NCBI GenBank assembly: GCA_017447185.1 | Contig: JAFSOC010000014.1 | Coordinates: forward strand, 83,594-147,593 | Origin: Clostridia bacterium | GTDB lineage: Bacteria; Bacillota; Clostridia; Christensenellales; Aristaeellaceae | Direction of reading: 5' to 3' | DNA: 64,000 bases | Shown here: one piece after another, positions 16,500-24,317 of the stretch | Layout: every line of letters begins with the position of its first letter | Position numbering within the stretch: the stretch's first letter is position 1 | Notes under the pieces: generated by a model | What the model was told of the DNA's origin: nothing | The model's database searches: none | The model's input: the letters and a program-made list of their open reading frames with translations, nothing else | Position numbers and translations under genes: made by a program

Positions 16500-19400
16500 A
16501 TGAAGAAACGTTTCATCCTTTCTACAGGCCTGATCATCCTCATTGCCCTGCTGCTTTGTACGGTGGCAGCCGCGCAGGCGGAAACGCCTCAGCCGACCAA
16601 AACGGCGGCCCATTGGAAAAGCGAGGGCTACGTGGTGCTGTCGGACAGAGAGCTTCCTGAAAATTTTATTGTCCTGAGCAAGGACCTTACCTACCTGAAG
16701 GAAAAGACGGCCGGGGGAGGGACGGTCGTCAACGGGAACAAGTTCGCCCTTTCCAACTACAATGTGGTACAGCCGCAAAACAGCACGGAAGGGCAGGATG
16801 CGTACTGCATCGAGGCCGGGGGGAAGCTCTATTTTGGCATGAGGGACGCTGATGCTTCCGACGAAAACACCCTGGTTCTGAAGCAGGATGAGATGGCCGC
16901 CGCGGACGGCATCACCCCGCAGATCGCGATAGCCGCGGCCCCTTATACTTTGGGCGCGTGGATCGACTGGGATCCTCATTTTGATCTCGATGATGTGAAA
17001 ATTAAGGACATCCCGTTCGACTTCCATGGAGATGTCCATTTTTTCCTGGATCACTGGTCAGACTCCGCGGAAAATACCACACATCATACCATTCAGTGTT
17101 ACTTTGAGCTGAATATGGACGATATGGGCTTCGCGACGGACACGGAAACAACCACCGATGATGCGCATGTCCCTATTTTCAGTTACCGCGGTATTAAAAT
17201 CATTTACATCAGCATGAAGCTGGATCATTTCGAGGGCGACCTTGGCGTTGGCTTCAGCATCCATGACGGACTGAAAATCTATTTTGATACATGGGGCGTC
17301 GTTCCGATCTCTGAGATCACTGCGGAAAGAGACGGCCCCCGCTATGACTCCCAGGTCAGCAACGCGGCATGCCACGGAGATGTCGAAATCGGCTTTGAGG
17401 CCGGGATTGGGAGCAGTGTTGAACCGCTTGTCCAGAATCAATCCCTTACCATTGGTTTCGGCTATACAATTGAAGGCACTGATAATAAGGACCGTTTCGT
17501 TCCTGCGGACACAAAGGTGAAGTGGCATGCCTGTGATGAATGCTGGAATGAAGATGTTCGTGACAGGATTGGGCCGGTGAATGTGGTCTACGATCTGGTG
17601 GGCTTTGATCCATGGACGTGGAGCTCAGATGATTATGAAACCGATCCGTGGTATTCCTGGTATTATTCCAAAACCTTTGACGATTACGGCAGCGGTGAGT
17701 GCCCGCATTACAGTTACCGGCTGGACGCTACGGTTGTGAATCAGCACGACAACCCCATCCCCAACGTCAATGTATCCTGGAACGCCGGTTCTCATTATCA
17801 ACCGCAGGCCAGCGGAACGACAGACAACATGGGGCATACGGTGATATACGTCCAGGCAGGAGAGGGCCGGGACATTACAGCAGAGGCAGTCAGCACCCTT
17901 GATCCTTCCCAGGTCATATCACAGAAGCTGACAATTACGAAAAAAAGTGATCGGGATGGAATACGCTTTGTGTTGGATATACCGGAGAAGCATGTATATT
18001 TCAAGAACTCCCAAACCGGTGAGGCAACGACCTGGCCGGAGGATATTTCCTTCATGCCTTTCTTCTCGGAGAAAGTGCAGATTCCGGATACGGTTCCGGG
18101 ACTTTCGGGCCGGGTGTTTACAGGGTGGAATACCAAAGAGGACGGCAGCGGGACTTCCTATGCCCCGGGCACGGGGCTTATCCTGTCGGATGACCTGACG
18201 CTCTGGGCCCAGTGGGAAATACCGGAAAACGAATGGTATGTGATCTACAACGCCAACGGCGGCACGAAGGCGCCCGGTCCCCAGATCGTTCCGAAAGGCC
18301 GGGATGCCGTACTGACCACGGAACTGCCCGAAGGCGGAAAGCTGATCTTCAAGGGCTGGACGCCGGATCCGCAAACACAGGATCCTGTATATCAGCCCGG
18401 GGATACGCTGAAATATGACAGCGGGAAGAATTACGTGGTACTTTACGCCCTGTGGAATCTGTCTCCCGTTCCCGAGCCGATCCATATCTCTTTCAACGCC
18501 AACGGCGTGCAGGACGCGGTCGTGCCCGCGGACATCTGGACTGAAATGGGCACTTGGCTGCAGCTTGAACCTGCTTACGCTCCCCTGGGCAGCCCTTTGG
18601 CTTTCCTCGGATGGAGCGAGGACCCGGGTGTGAAAGATCCGGAATATCAGGCAGGCCGGTCGTACTACTTCTACCGGGATACGCAGCTCTTTGCCATCTG
18701 GGATAAACAGGACAGCGTGACGCTGACTTTCCTGGACTCGCTTCCGGACGCTTCCTCGGATATACCGAACCCGATCACGATCTATCCTTCCATATCCCCG
18801 TACGTTCATATTCCGGACCAGATCCCGCAGAAATCCGGCAGGGTCTTCACCGGTTGGAACACAAAGAAGGATGGCAGCGGAACAGCCTATGCCCCCGGCT
18901 CTGTCATGACCCTGCGGAAGAGCGCCGTACTCTGGGCCCAGTGGGAGATACCGGTCAACAGCTGGTATGTAATCTATGATGCCAACGGCGGAACGAAAGC
19001 GCCGGTCGGGCAGATCATCCCGCTTGGGAAAGACGCCGTGCTGACCACAGAACTGCCGGAAGCAGGGAAAATGATCTTTAAGGGCTGGACCCCGGACCCG
19101 CAGACCATGAATCCTGTTTATCAGCCCGGGGATACGCTGAAGTATGACAGCGGGAAGAATTACGTGGTGCTTTACGCCCTGTGGAATCTGTCTCCTGTTC
19201 CCGAACCGATCCATATCTCTTTCGATGCCAACGGCCTGAAGGACGCGGCCGTGCCCGCGGATGTATGGTTTGAACAGGGCACCTGGCTGCTGCTTGAACC
19301 TGCTTTTGCGCCAGCGGGCAGCCCCATGGCTTTCCTCGGATGGAGCGAAGACTCTGGTGCGGTAGAACCGGAATTCCAGGCAGGCCAATCGTATTACTTC

Positions 19401-20549
19401 TATCGGGATACGCAGCTCTTTGCTGTCTGGGGTAAGCTGGACAGTGTGACACTAACTTTCCTGGATTCGCTTCCGGACGCTGCTGCGGGCATACCGGACC
19501 CGATCACAATCTATCCTTCCATATCCCCGTACGTTTGTATTCCGGACCGGATCCCGGAAAAAGACGGCCGAGTCTTCACAGGCTGGAATACAAAGCAGGA
19601 TGGCAGCGGAACAGCCTATGCCCCCGGCTCTGTCATGACTCTGCGGAAAAACGCTGAGCTCTGGGCCCAGTGGAATGTATCGGGCAACAGCTGGTATGTT
19701 GTGTACAACGCCAACGGTGGCACAAAAGCGCCTGGCACACAGATCATCCAGCAGGGTAAAGACGCTGTGCTGACCACGGAACTGCCTGAGAACGGCACCC
19801 TGGTCTTCAAAGGCTGGACGCCGAATCCACAAACGCAGGATCCTCTTTACCAGCCCGGAGATACGCTGAAGTATGACAGTGAAAAGAACGTGGTGGTGCT
19901 TTACGCCCTGTGGGATCTGTCACCGGCGGAGCGGTCGGTGCTCATCACCTTCAAGGCAAACGGAGGCCTGTCGGACACCGTACCGGGTCCGCTCTCAAGG
20001 CCGAAGTCGGTATGGTTCCTGCTGCCTGCAAGTGAGCCTGTCTGGGATGCGCAGCATCTTTTCCTGGGCTGGTCTGATGATCCTGAAGCCGCTGAGGCAA
20101 AATGGAAAGCCGGAGCTGCCGTGGTCTTTGATCAGGATACAACCCTGTACGCGGTCTGGAATGCCCAGTATAAGGTGATCAGCGGATCCGGTTCCGTCTG
20201 GGTCAAAAAGAGCACCGTAACGCAGCGGTTCATCGCCGACGGGGATATCCGGTATTTTGTTGAACTCCGGATTGACGGAAAGCGTTTCACGAAGGGCGTG
20301 GAAATCTCCTCCGGCAGTACGGTGGCGGATATCAAGCCCTGGGCGATGGAAACGCTGTCCGCAGGAATGCATAAGGTTACCTTTGTTTATGAGGACGGGG
20401 AAGCCTCCGCACCCTTTACCGTCAAAAAGGCGCTTCCGCCGACCGGTGATCGGTCCGCCCCTGCGCTGTGGCTGTTCTTGATTCTGTTTGGTCTTGCCGG
20501 TATAACCCTGGTGGGTGTTCTTGCACACTCAGCGAAAAAGAAACGGTAA
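16500..20549 (+). CDS. Sortase-anchored surface protein with InlB-type super-repeats
   Basis: A 1,349-residue exported protein. The ATG at 16500 (GGGAG 8 bp upstream) gives a typical signal peptide ending AAAQA; a GTG three codons earlier is the alternative. Residues about 30-410 are a unique, Asp-rich beta domain of unknown function. Residues about 425-495 resemble a bacterial Ig-like (Big-1) domain. Residues 499-1225 are three tandem copies of a 241-243-residue super-repeat, each with three InlB B-type units (motifs FTGWNTK, FKGWTP, FLGWSE). The C-terminus has LPPTG (1312-1316), a hydrophobic span and a KKKR tail: a class A-type sortase signal. It is probably an adhesin or carbohydrate-binding surface protein. 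It is the main cargo of the islet at guaA. Confidence 0.93.
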   Translation: MKKRFILSTGLIILIALLLCTVAAAQAETPQPTKTAAHWKSEGYVVLSDRELPENFIVLSKDLTYLKEKTAGGGTVVNGNKFALSNYNVVQPQNSTEGQDAYCIEAGGKLYFGMRDADASDENTLVLKQDEMAAADGITPQIAIAAAPYTLGAWIDWDPHFDLDDVKIKDIPFDFHGDVHFFLDHWSDSAENTTHHTIQCYFELNMDDMGFATDTETTTDDAHVPIFSYRGIKIIYISMKLDHFEGDLGVGFSIHDGLKIYFDTWGVVPISEITAERDGPRYDSQVSNAACHGDVEIGFEAGIGSSVEPLVQNQSLTIGFGYTIEGTDNKDRFVPADTKVKWHACDECWNEDVRDRIGPVNVVYDLVGFDPWTWSSDDYETDPWYSWYYSKTFDDYGSGECPHYSYRLDATVVNQHDNPIPNVNVSWNAGSHYQPQASGTTDNMGHTVIYVQAGEGRDITAEAVSTLDPSQVISQKLTITKKSDRDGIRFVLDIPEKHVYFKNSQTGEATTWPEDISFMPFFSEKVQIPDTVPGLSGRVFTGWNTKEDGSGTSYAPGTGLILSDDLTLWAQWEIPENEWYVIYNANGGTKAPGPQIVPKGRDAVLTTELPEGGKLIFKGWTPDPQTQDPVYQPGDTLKYDSGKNYVVLYALWNLSPVPEPIHISFNANGVQDAVVPADIWTEMGTWLQLEPAYAPLGSPLAFLGWSEDPGVKDPEYQAGRSYYFYRDTQLFAIWDKQDSVTLTFLDSLPDASSDIPNPITIYPSISPYVHIPDQIPQKSGRVFTGWNTKKDGSGTAYAPGSVMTLRKSAVLWAQWEIPVNSWYVIYDANGGTKAPVGQIIPLGKDAVLTTELPEAGKMIFKGWTPDPQTMNPVYQPGDTLKYDSGKNYVVLYALWNLSPVPEPIHISFDANGLKDAAVPADVWFEQGTWLLLEPAFAPAGSPMAFLGWSEDSGAVEPEFQAGQSYYFYRDTQLFAVWGKLDSVTLTFLDSLPDAAAGIPDPITIYPSISPYVCIPDRIPEKDGRVFTGWNTKQDGSGTAYAPGSVMTLRKNAELWAQWNVSGNSWYVVYNANGGTKAPGTQIIQQGKDAVLTTELPENGTLVFKGWTPNPQTQDPLYQPGDTLKYDSEKNVVVLYALWDLSPAERSVLITFKANGGLSDTVPGPLSRPKSVWFLLPASEPVWDAQHLFLGWSDDPEAAEAKWKAGAAVVFDQDTTLYAVWNAQYKVISGSGSVWVKKSTVTQRFIADGDIRYFVELRIDGKRFTKGVEISSGSTVADIKPWAMETLSAGMHKVTFVYEDGEASAPFTVKKALPPTGDRSAPALWLFLILFGLAGITLVGVLAHSAKKKR
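17994..20174 (+). repeat. Three tandem coding super-repeats of about 0.73 kb
   Basis: Copies span 17994-18716 (723 bp), 18717-19445 (729 bp) and 19446-20174 (729 bp). The first two share long near-identical blocks, for example around TACGTGGT and GATACGCTGAA, which shows recent duplication. The third is more diverged in its last unit. Such repeats can expand or contract by recombination. Confidence 0.9.
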
Positions 20550-20671
20550 CCACGGAGAGAAAGAGAGACCGGAAGGAACAATACAGCATTCGGATCAATG
20601 ATCAGTACCGGATTTGCTTTCAGGTCGAAGACAACAACTTCTTTGATGTGGAGATTGTCGATTATCACTGA
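20550..20671 (+). pseudogene. Truncated HigB/RelE-family toxin (C-terminal remnant)
   Basis: Directly after the stop of the surface-protein gene, an open frame without any start encodes the last 38 or so residues of a HigB-type mRNA interferase: DRKEQYSIRINDQYRICF followed by VEIVDYH. Intact HigB proteins are about 90-100 residues, so at least half is missing. The 5' part has been replaced by the 3' end of the surface-protein gene, which points to a deletion or recombination junction near 20550. It should not give an active toxin. Confidence 0.8.
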
Positions 20672-20698
20672 CAGAATTGTTTGGAAGGAGGAAACGTC

Positions 20699-21001
20699 AT
20701 AAGCAATCGCATTCCAACCCCTACGATGGGCGAAATCCTCACGGAAGAATTCATGATTCCGATGAATCTCACTGCCTATAAGCTTGCGCACAGTATTCAT
20801 GTGCCGACTTCCAGAATTCAGGATATTCTCCATAACAGGAGAAAGATCACTGCTGATACTTCCATCCGGTTGGGACGCTTTTTCGGTGTGTCTGACCGTT
20901 ACTTCCTGGATATGCAGAATGATATCGAGATCCGGGAACTGATCGAAAAGCTGGATGGAGATATCACTACGATCAAACCTTACAGAGCTGCTGCCATGTA
21001 A
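20699..21001 (+). pseudogene. higA: HigA-family antitoxin with ATA in place of the start codon
   Basis: The frame encodes SNRIPTPTMGEILTEEFM and an XRE-type helix-turn-helix (TAYKLAHSIHVPTSRIQDIL), typical of HigA antitoxins of about 100 residues. A strong AAGGAGG (20685-20691) is followed after 7 bp by ATA, exactly where family members have ATG-AGC-AAT. The only other in-frame initiator is a TTG at 20681 that overlaps the ribosome binding site itself. Expression is probably poor or lost, unless AUA is used inefficiently. With the truncated toxin upstream, the module looks decayed. Confidence 0.75.
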
Positions 21002-21118
21002 GTGTGGCAACAATTTGGCAACAGAAAATCTGATAACCCATGCTTCATGGACAATCAGTGAAATCAGAATACCAGGAGATACAGAACATAATCAAAAATG
21101 TTTAAGAAGCAAGTGCCT

Positions 21119-21137
21119 GTATTGAATGGGAATGATA
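21119..21137 (+). repeat. Right direct repeat (att-like) of the guaA islet
   Basis: GTATTGAATGGGAATGATA, identical to the guaA terminus at 16145-16163. Here it lies in non-coding DNA, 118 bp after the higA frame and 3 bp before the A-tract of a strong terminator, as expected if the original guaA 3' flank begins here. Confidence 0.85.
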
Positions 21138-21140
21138 TAC

Positions 21141-21184
21141 AAAAACCCGGAACCGCTTTTCCAGCAACGTGTTCCGGGTTTTCA
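21141..21184 (+). terminator. Bidirectional intrinsic terminator, probably the ancestral guaA terminator
   Basis: Stem CCCGGAAC/GTTCCGGG with a 17-nt loop, flanked by A5 upstream and T4 downstream, so it can act in both directions. It begins 3 bp after the right islet repeat, which suggests that it followed guaA before the insertion. Confidence 0.8.
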
Positions 21185-21232
21185 TTTTGCCTCGTGACTA
21201 CTGCACATATATTTTCCCGCGGCCGTGTTTAT

Positions 21233-21261
21233 TTGACCGTTGGCGATGATTGGGGTAAGAT
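21233..21261 (+). promoter_or_regulatory. Promoter for the SGNH lipoprotein gene
   Basis: TTGACC (21233-21238) and TAAGAT (21256-21261) separated by 17 bp, about 54 bp before the start codon. Confidence 0.65.
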
Positions 21262-21314
21262 AGAACCGGAGTGAAAAAGAGAATTCTTATCAGGAAAGGC
21301 GGAGCGTTCTGGAT

Positions 21315-22391
21315 ATGAAGAAGATTTTTTTGTTGATTGCCTGTCTTTTTGTCCTTGTGTCCTGCTGCGGCGCCGCCGCGGAGGAAGCAGGAAAAGCCGG
21401 GGTGCTGGTTGCTTTAGGAGATTCCTATACTTCAGGAGAGGGACTCGAACCTTATTTCGGACAGGATGCCCCGATGGGAGAGAAGTGCAAAAACCCGGAC
21501 TGGCTGGCGCACCGTTCTGAAGTATGCTGGCCCGGTATGTTGAAGCTTCCGGGAGTCGAGGGAACCCTGGCGGAGCACCGCGGAGAAAATTTCTTCTTTG
21601 CGGCGGCATCCGGCGCTATGACTGTACACCTGTTTCAGCTGTCGGAAGAGGAAAAGGCTAACGGGCAGTCAGCGGAGTTTGAGAAGGTATACAACCGGGA
21701 CGGCGTTTCCGGCGCTGAGATGCTTGCTCCGCAGCTGAGCATCTTTGACGAACTGGACGCCAAAGGCTTGAAAGCAGATTATGTAGTAATGACGATCGGC
21801 GGGAATGATGTTGATTTCCAGGGAATTATCATGATGTCCCTCATGGGGCAGACCCGGCTGCTGGAAGGGGAGACAAACGTGGATAAAGGCATAACCCTGC
21901 TTGAACAGCAGTACGAAGCCAAACAGGTCCGGGAAAAAATCAAGCGTGTGTTTTATGATACAGCATCCCGCGCCGGAGAACAGGCTGTCCTCCTGGTTGT
22001 CGGATATCCGTGTCCGCTGGTGGATGAAAATGCTTTGAGCTTCTTTTCAAAGGAAAGCGCAGCCATTATGAATGAGGCAAACCAATTCTTCTGTATGAAC
22101 CTGATCCGTATTGTGGATGAATGCAGGACGGAAGGGATGAACATCTGCTATGTGGGTGTCAGCCATGTGTTTGACGGCCACGGTGCTTATTCGGAGGATC
22201 CGTATATCAATCCGATTGTTCTGCTGGCTCAGAAACAGGATCTGGATTCCACAGCCCTGGCGGGGTCTGCGTCCCTGCATCCGAATCAAAAAGGAGCGGA
22301 AGCGTATGCCCAGTGCGTACAGTATGCGATTGACCGGCTTGAAGCCGGCACCGAAAGATATATTTTCGATTACTTCACAAATGATGATTAA
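21315..22391 (+). CDS. Secreted SGNH/GDSL-family hydrolase
   Basis: A 358-residue exported esterase-type protein. The N-terminus (MKKIFLLIACLFVLVSC) is a signal peptide with a possible lipobox LVSC, so it may be a lipoprotein. Block I GDSYTSGEG (Ser nucleophile near 37), block III GGNDVDF (near 165) and the C-terminal HPNQKG histidine block (near 323) mark the SGNH fold. The spacing and the cysteine pairs resemble the SEST/phospholipase branch of secreted lipases rather than the acetylxylan esterases. The substrate cannot be told from sequence. It sits alone between the guaA islet and a non-coding stretch, with its own promoter. Confidence 0.85.
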   Translation: MKKIFLLIACLFVLVSCCGAAAEEAGKAGVLVALGDSYTSGEGLEPYFGQDAPMGEKCKNPDWLAHRSEVCWPGMLKLPGVEGTLAEHRGENFFFAAASGAMTVHLFQLSEEEKANGQSAEFEKVYNRDGVSGAEMLAPQLSIFDELDAKGLKADYVVMTIGGNDVDFQGIIMMSLMGQTRLLEGETNVDKGITLLEQQYEAKQVREKIKRVFYDTASRAGEQAVLLVVGYPCPLVDENALSFFSKESAAIMNEANQFFCMNLIRIVDECRTEGMNICYVGVSHVFDGHGAYSEDPYINPIVLLAQKQDLDSTALAGSASLHPNQKGAEAYAQCVQYAIDRLEAGTERYIFDYFTNDD

Positions 22392-22602
22392 AATATGACG
22401 GGTGAATCCTCAATTCCATGGCCAAACAAATACCCCCACACAAGGTCAATGTCATTAAGATAATGGTATTGATCAGAGGGCAAAGAGAACTGACTGCCAA
22501 GAAAAGGTGGTCAGTTTTCTTTATACTGAAAGCCATCAGCAAAAAAAGCATACGAAACAAGCAGATGCTTTCATCCGCGATGAAAATGTGTATAATACAG
22601 TT

Positions 22603-22730
22603 GTTAGGCTACTCTGTAGAGGAAGCTTACTGCTGACTGGAATTTGACTTTGCGAGGGTCTGATCTTCCAGGTCTGACAGGAAGGAGTTCACGACTGATG
22701 AGGAATTCCACATCAGGAGGGACTCCTTTT
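22603..22730 (+). ncRNA. Candidate structured small RNA
   Basis: TATAAT (22591-22596; weak -35 CTTTCA at 17 bp) is followed by about 130 nt without coding potential. A first hairpin pairs GACTGGAA with TTCCAGGTC around an inner GACT/GGTC helix (22635-22674). A second pairs AAGGAGT with ACTCCTT and, inside, CTGATG with CATCAG, ending in TTTT (22682-22730) as an intrinsic terminator. It does not match the cores of 6S RNA, SRP RNA, tmRNA, T-box or hammerhead RNA that I can recall. Confidence 0.4.
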
Positions 22731-22813
22731 CGTATGGAAAGGAAGAAACGGCATATATGAATAGCACGAGTATAATTCATCTGATATGAATGTAGGCGGA
22801 CCAAATGGCGATC

Positions 22814-22838
22814 AAAAAAAGCCACACATTTTGCGGCT
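22814..22838 (-). terminator. Minus-strand intrinsic terminator
   Basis: AGCCGC/GTGGCT stem followed on the minus strand by seven T residues. It lies between the candidate small RNA and the next minus-strand terminator. Confidence 0.55.
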
Positions 22839-22876
22839 TGTGTCAATACCTAATTTGTTACGTTTTTCTAAACATT

Positions 22877-22914
22877 AGAAAAGCCGGAAACGTTGATTTT
22901 CCTTCGTTTCCGGC
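22877..22914 (-). terminator. Minus-strand intrinsic terminator
   Basis: A perfect 10-bp stem GCCGGAAACG/CGTTTCCGGC with a 12-nt loop, followed on the minus strand by TTTTCT. It would stop transcription coming from the region of 22.9-23.0 kb. Confidence 0.65.
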
Positions 22915-23041
22915 TACCCCGCTAAGTTAATTGTCTAAATGCCATTGGGGACGGTCCGTCCGCATAAATCCGGCAGAAGGTTCGCCGCGCGGCCATCGCG
23001 AACCGGATCCCCGCCGGTAAGATTTTTTATTATTCTACAGG

Positions 23042-23077
23042 AAAAAATAAAAACGGGCTACCCTTTATCGGGCAGCC
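23042..23077 (-). terminator. Terminator after the tocopherol-cyclase-like gene
   Basis: GGCTGCCC/GGGTAGCC stem (one mismatch) followed on the minus strand by CGTTTTTATTTTTTC. It lies about 125 bp after the stop at 23202. Confidence 0.7.
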
Positions 23078-23201
23078 GGTCAGCAGCGTTCCGCCGATGA
23101 CGGAGGAAGCAATGGCGTTCATTCTCAAACTTTAGGGAGCGTTTTCCGCAGAGCGGAGTCGCGACTATAAAGCTTGTGGATAGTAAAGAATAACTTTGGG
23201 A

Positions 23202-24056
23202 TTACTCCGGATATTCGTACTCGAAGGAGGCTCTGTCGCTCGTCATGTCCAGCTGCACTTCTCCGTTTTTCTCCAGCTTATAGCCGGCAGTGCAGGATGC
23301 GCTTTCATAAATGGTCCGCTTCATGGCTCCGGACACAGGCGCCCTGAGCGGATGCGCTTTTTTCCGGATCAGGGAAGCGGTCAGCGTAAGGCCGCCCTGG
23401 CGGACGGTGACGGTGCCGCCGCGGATGCTGACAGGCTTCGCGCCGAGATATGTAGCGATCCGGTACTGTTTCTCCCCGATCAGGACGATGCCGATGATCC
23501 CGGTGAAATGAATCTTCCCGAGGGGAATGTCCGCAACGCTCAGGAACAGGGAGCCGTTTTCGAAGCAGCACTGGGTCCACGCGTACACGGAGGGGAAAGA
23601 GGATCCCCGGTCTCCCTCAATGTAGCCCAGCGCGTTCTCAAAGCACAGCGTTTCGCCGTTGATTTCCAGTTCTCCGTCCACGCGGTGGCGCATGCTGATG
23701 ATCGTATGCCTGCACTCCATGAACGGAACGAGCGCGAAGGGCCCCATGATGTCGTAAGGGATCGGCGTAAGGCCGGTGAAGCGCAGCGAGCCCCGGATCC
23801 GTGTGCCGCCGCTGTCAATATCGATCGTGATACCGTCCATCGTGAAAACGCTGCCGCCGATTTCCAGGTGCCTTCCGTTTTCGCGCGAACAGTATTCGCT
23901 GATCGGGTAAACGGCTTCCCAGGTGCTGTCGTCGGTGATCAGCTGCACGGAGCAGGTTTCCGACTCGCCGGAAATATGGCTTGCGGCAATCACCGCAAGC
24001 GTTTTTCGGTCTGTCTGTACTTTATAATACCAGCCATGAAAATATTCTTTTTTCAT
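23202..24056 (-). CDS. Tocopherol-cyclase-like family protein
   Basis: A 284-residue soluble protein starting MKKEYFHGWYYKVQTDRKTL. FHGWYYK and the later GPFALVPFMECRHTIISM and EGDRGSSFPSVYAWTQC patterns match the tocopherol cyclase-like family, a lipocalin-like beta-barrel that occurs widely in Firmicutes that make no tocopherol. The bacterial role is unknown; binding or modifying a hydrophobic ligand is plausible from the fold only. It has its own terminator downstream and is divergent from the methyltransferase at 24318. Confidence 0.8.
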   Translation of the reverse strand: MKKEYFHGWYYKVQTDRKTLAVIAASHISGESETCSVQLITDDSTWEAVYPISEYCSRENGRHLEIGGSVFTMDGITIDIDSGGTRIRGSLRFTGLTPIPYDIMGPFALVPFMECRHTIISMRHRVDGELEINGETLCFENALGYIEGDRGSSFPSVYAWTQCCFENGSLFLSVADIPLGKIHFTGIIGIVLIGEKQYRIATYLGAKPVSIRGGTVTVRQGGLTLTASLIRKKAHPLRAPVSGAMKRTIYESASCTAGYKLEKNGEVQLDMTSDRASFEYEYPE

Positions 24057-24226
24057 GTTGCACTCCCGATACCGTGAAGATATCCCATGTATTTGTCTTC
24101 CTGTTTTTTCTTCAATTCCTTACCTTAGCAGTGTAAATCATACCCTATTTTGTTCATACACAAATCATTATACCTTATTTCTTCACCGGAGGAAATGCCG
24201 GGTTCAATCAGCAGGCAACCATCCAT

Positions 24227-24255
24227 TTGATCGTTTTCCGTCCTTATGATAAGAT
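24227..24255 (+). promoter_or_regulatory. Promoter for the Tam-like methyltransferase
   Basis: TTGATC (24227-24232) and TAAGAT (24250-24255) separated by 17 bp, 62 bp ahead of the start codon. Confidence 0.65.
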
Positions 24256-24317
24256 TTGAAAAACTCCCCGCATCTGCAGGAACCCGTGAATGGAATTGGA
24301 GTGAAGAGGTGATCCTT

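Larger units (their letters stand above)
16145..21137. mobile_element. Genomic islet inserted at the 3' end of guaA
   Basis: A segment of about 5 kb is bounded by 19-bp direct repeats of the guaA terminus. It contains a sorted surface protein, a truncated higB and a higA with a damaged start. Near its ends, GTTGCCAC (16250-16257) and GTGGCAAC (21004-21011, followed by TTTGGCAAC) form inverted copies that could be recombinase arm sites. Just outside the right repeat is a strong terminator that in the uninterrupted locus would follow guaA directly. No integrase or excisionase is present, so the islet would need help in trans or is a remnant. Confidence 0.75.
22392..23201. other. 810-bp intergenic region with RNA-like signals and no clear gene
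   Basis: No convincing protein gene is seen. It holds a plus-strand candidate small RNA with its own -10 element (22591-22596) and terminator (to 22730), and three minus-strand terminators (22814-22838, 22877-22914, 23042-23077). Between the last two, a minus-strand frame of about 30 codons beginning PAGIRFAMAARRTF ends at 22926 and has stops just upstream, so it may be the tail of a lost gene. The 72-codon plus-strand frame at 22418 lacks recognisable features. Confidence 0.5.

Noticed and set aside
22418-22636. 72-codon frame in the intergenic region
   Set aside because: Low-complexity lysine-rich product without a ribosome binding site at a good distance; it overlaps the promoter of the small RNA candidate.
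22691-22720. Hammerhead-like CTGATGAG core
   Set aside because: The required GAAA segment and cleavage-site context do not follow; the bases are better explained as a stem of the terminator.
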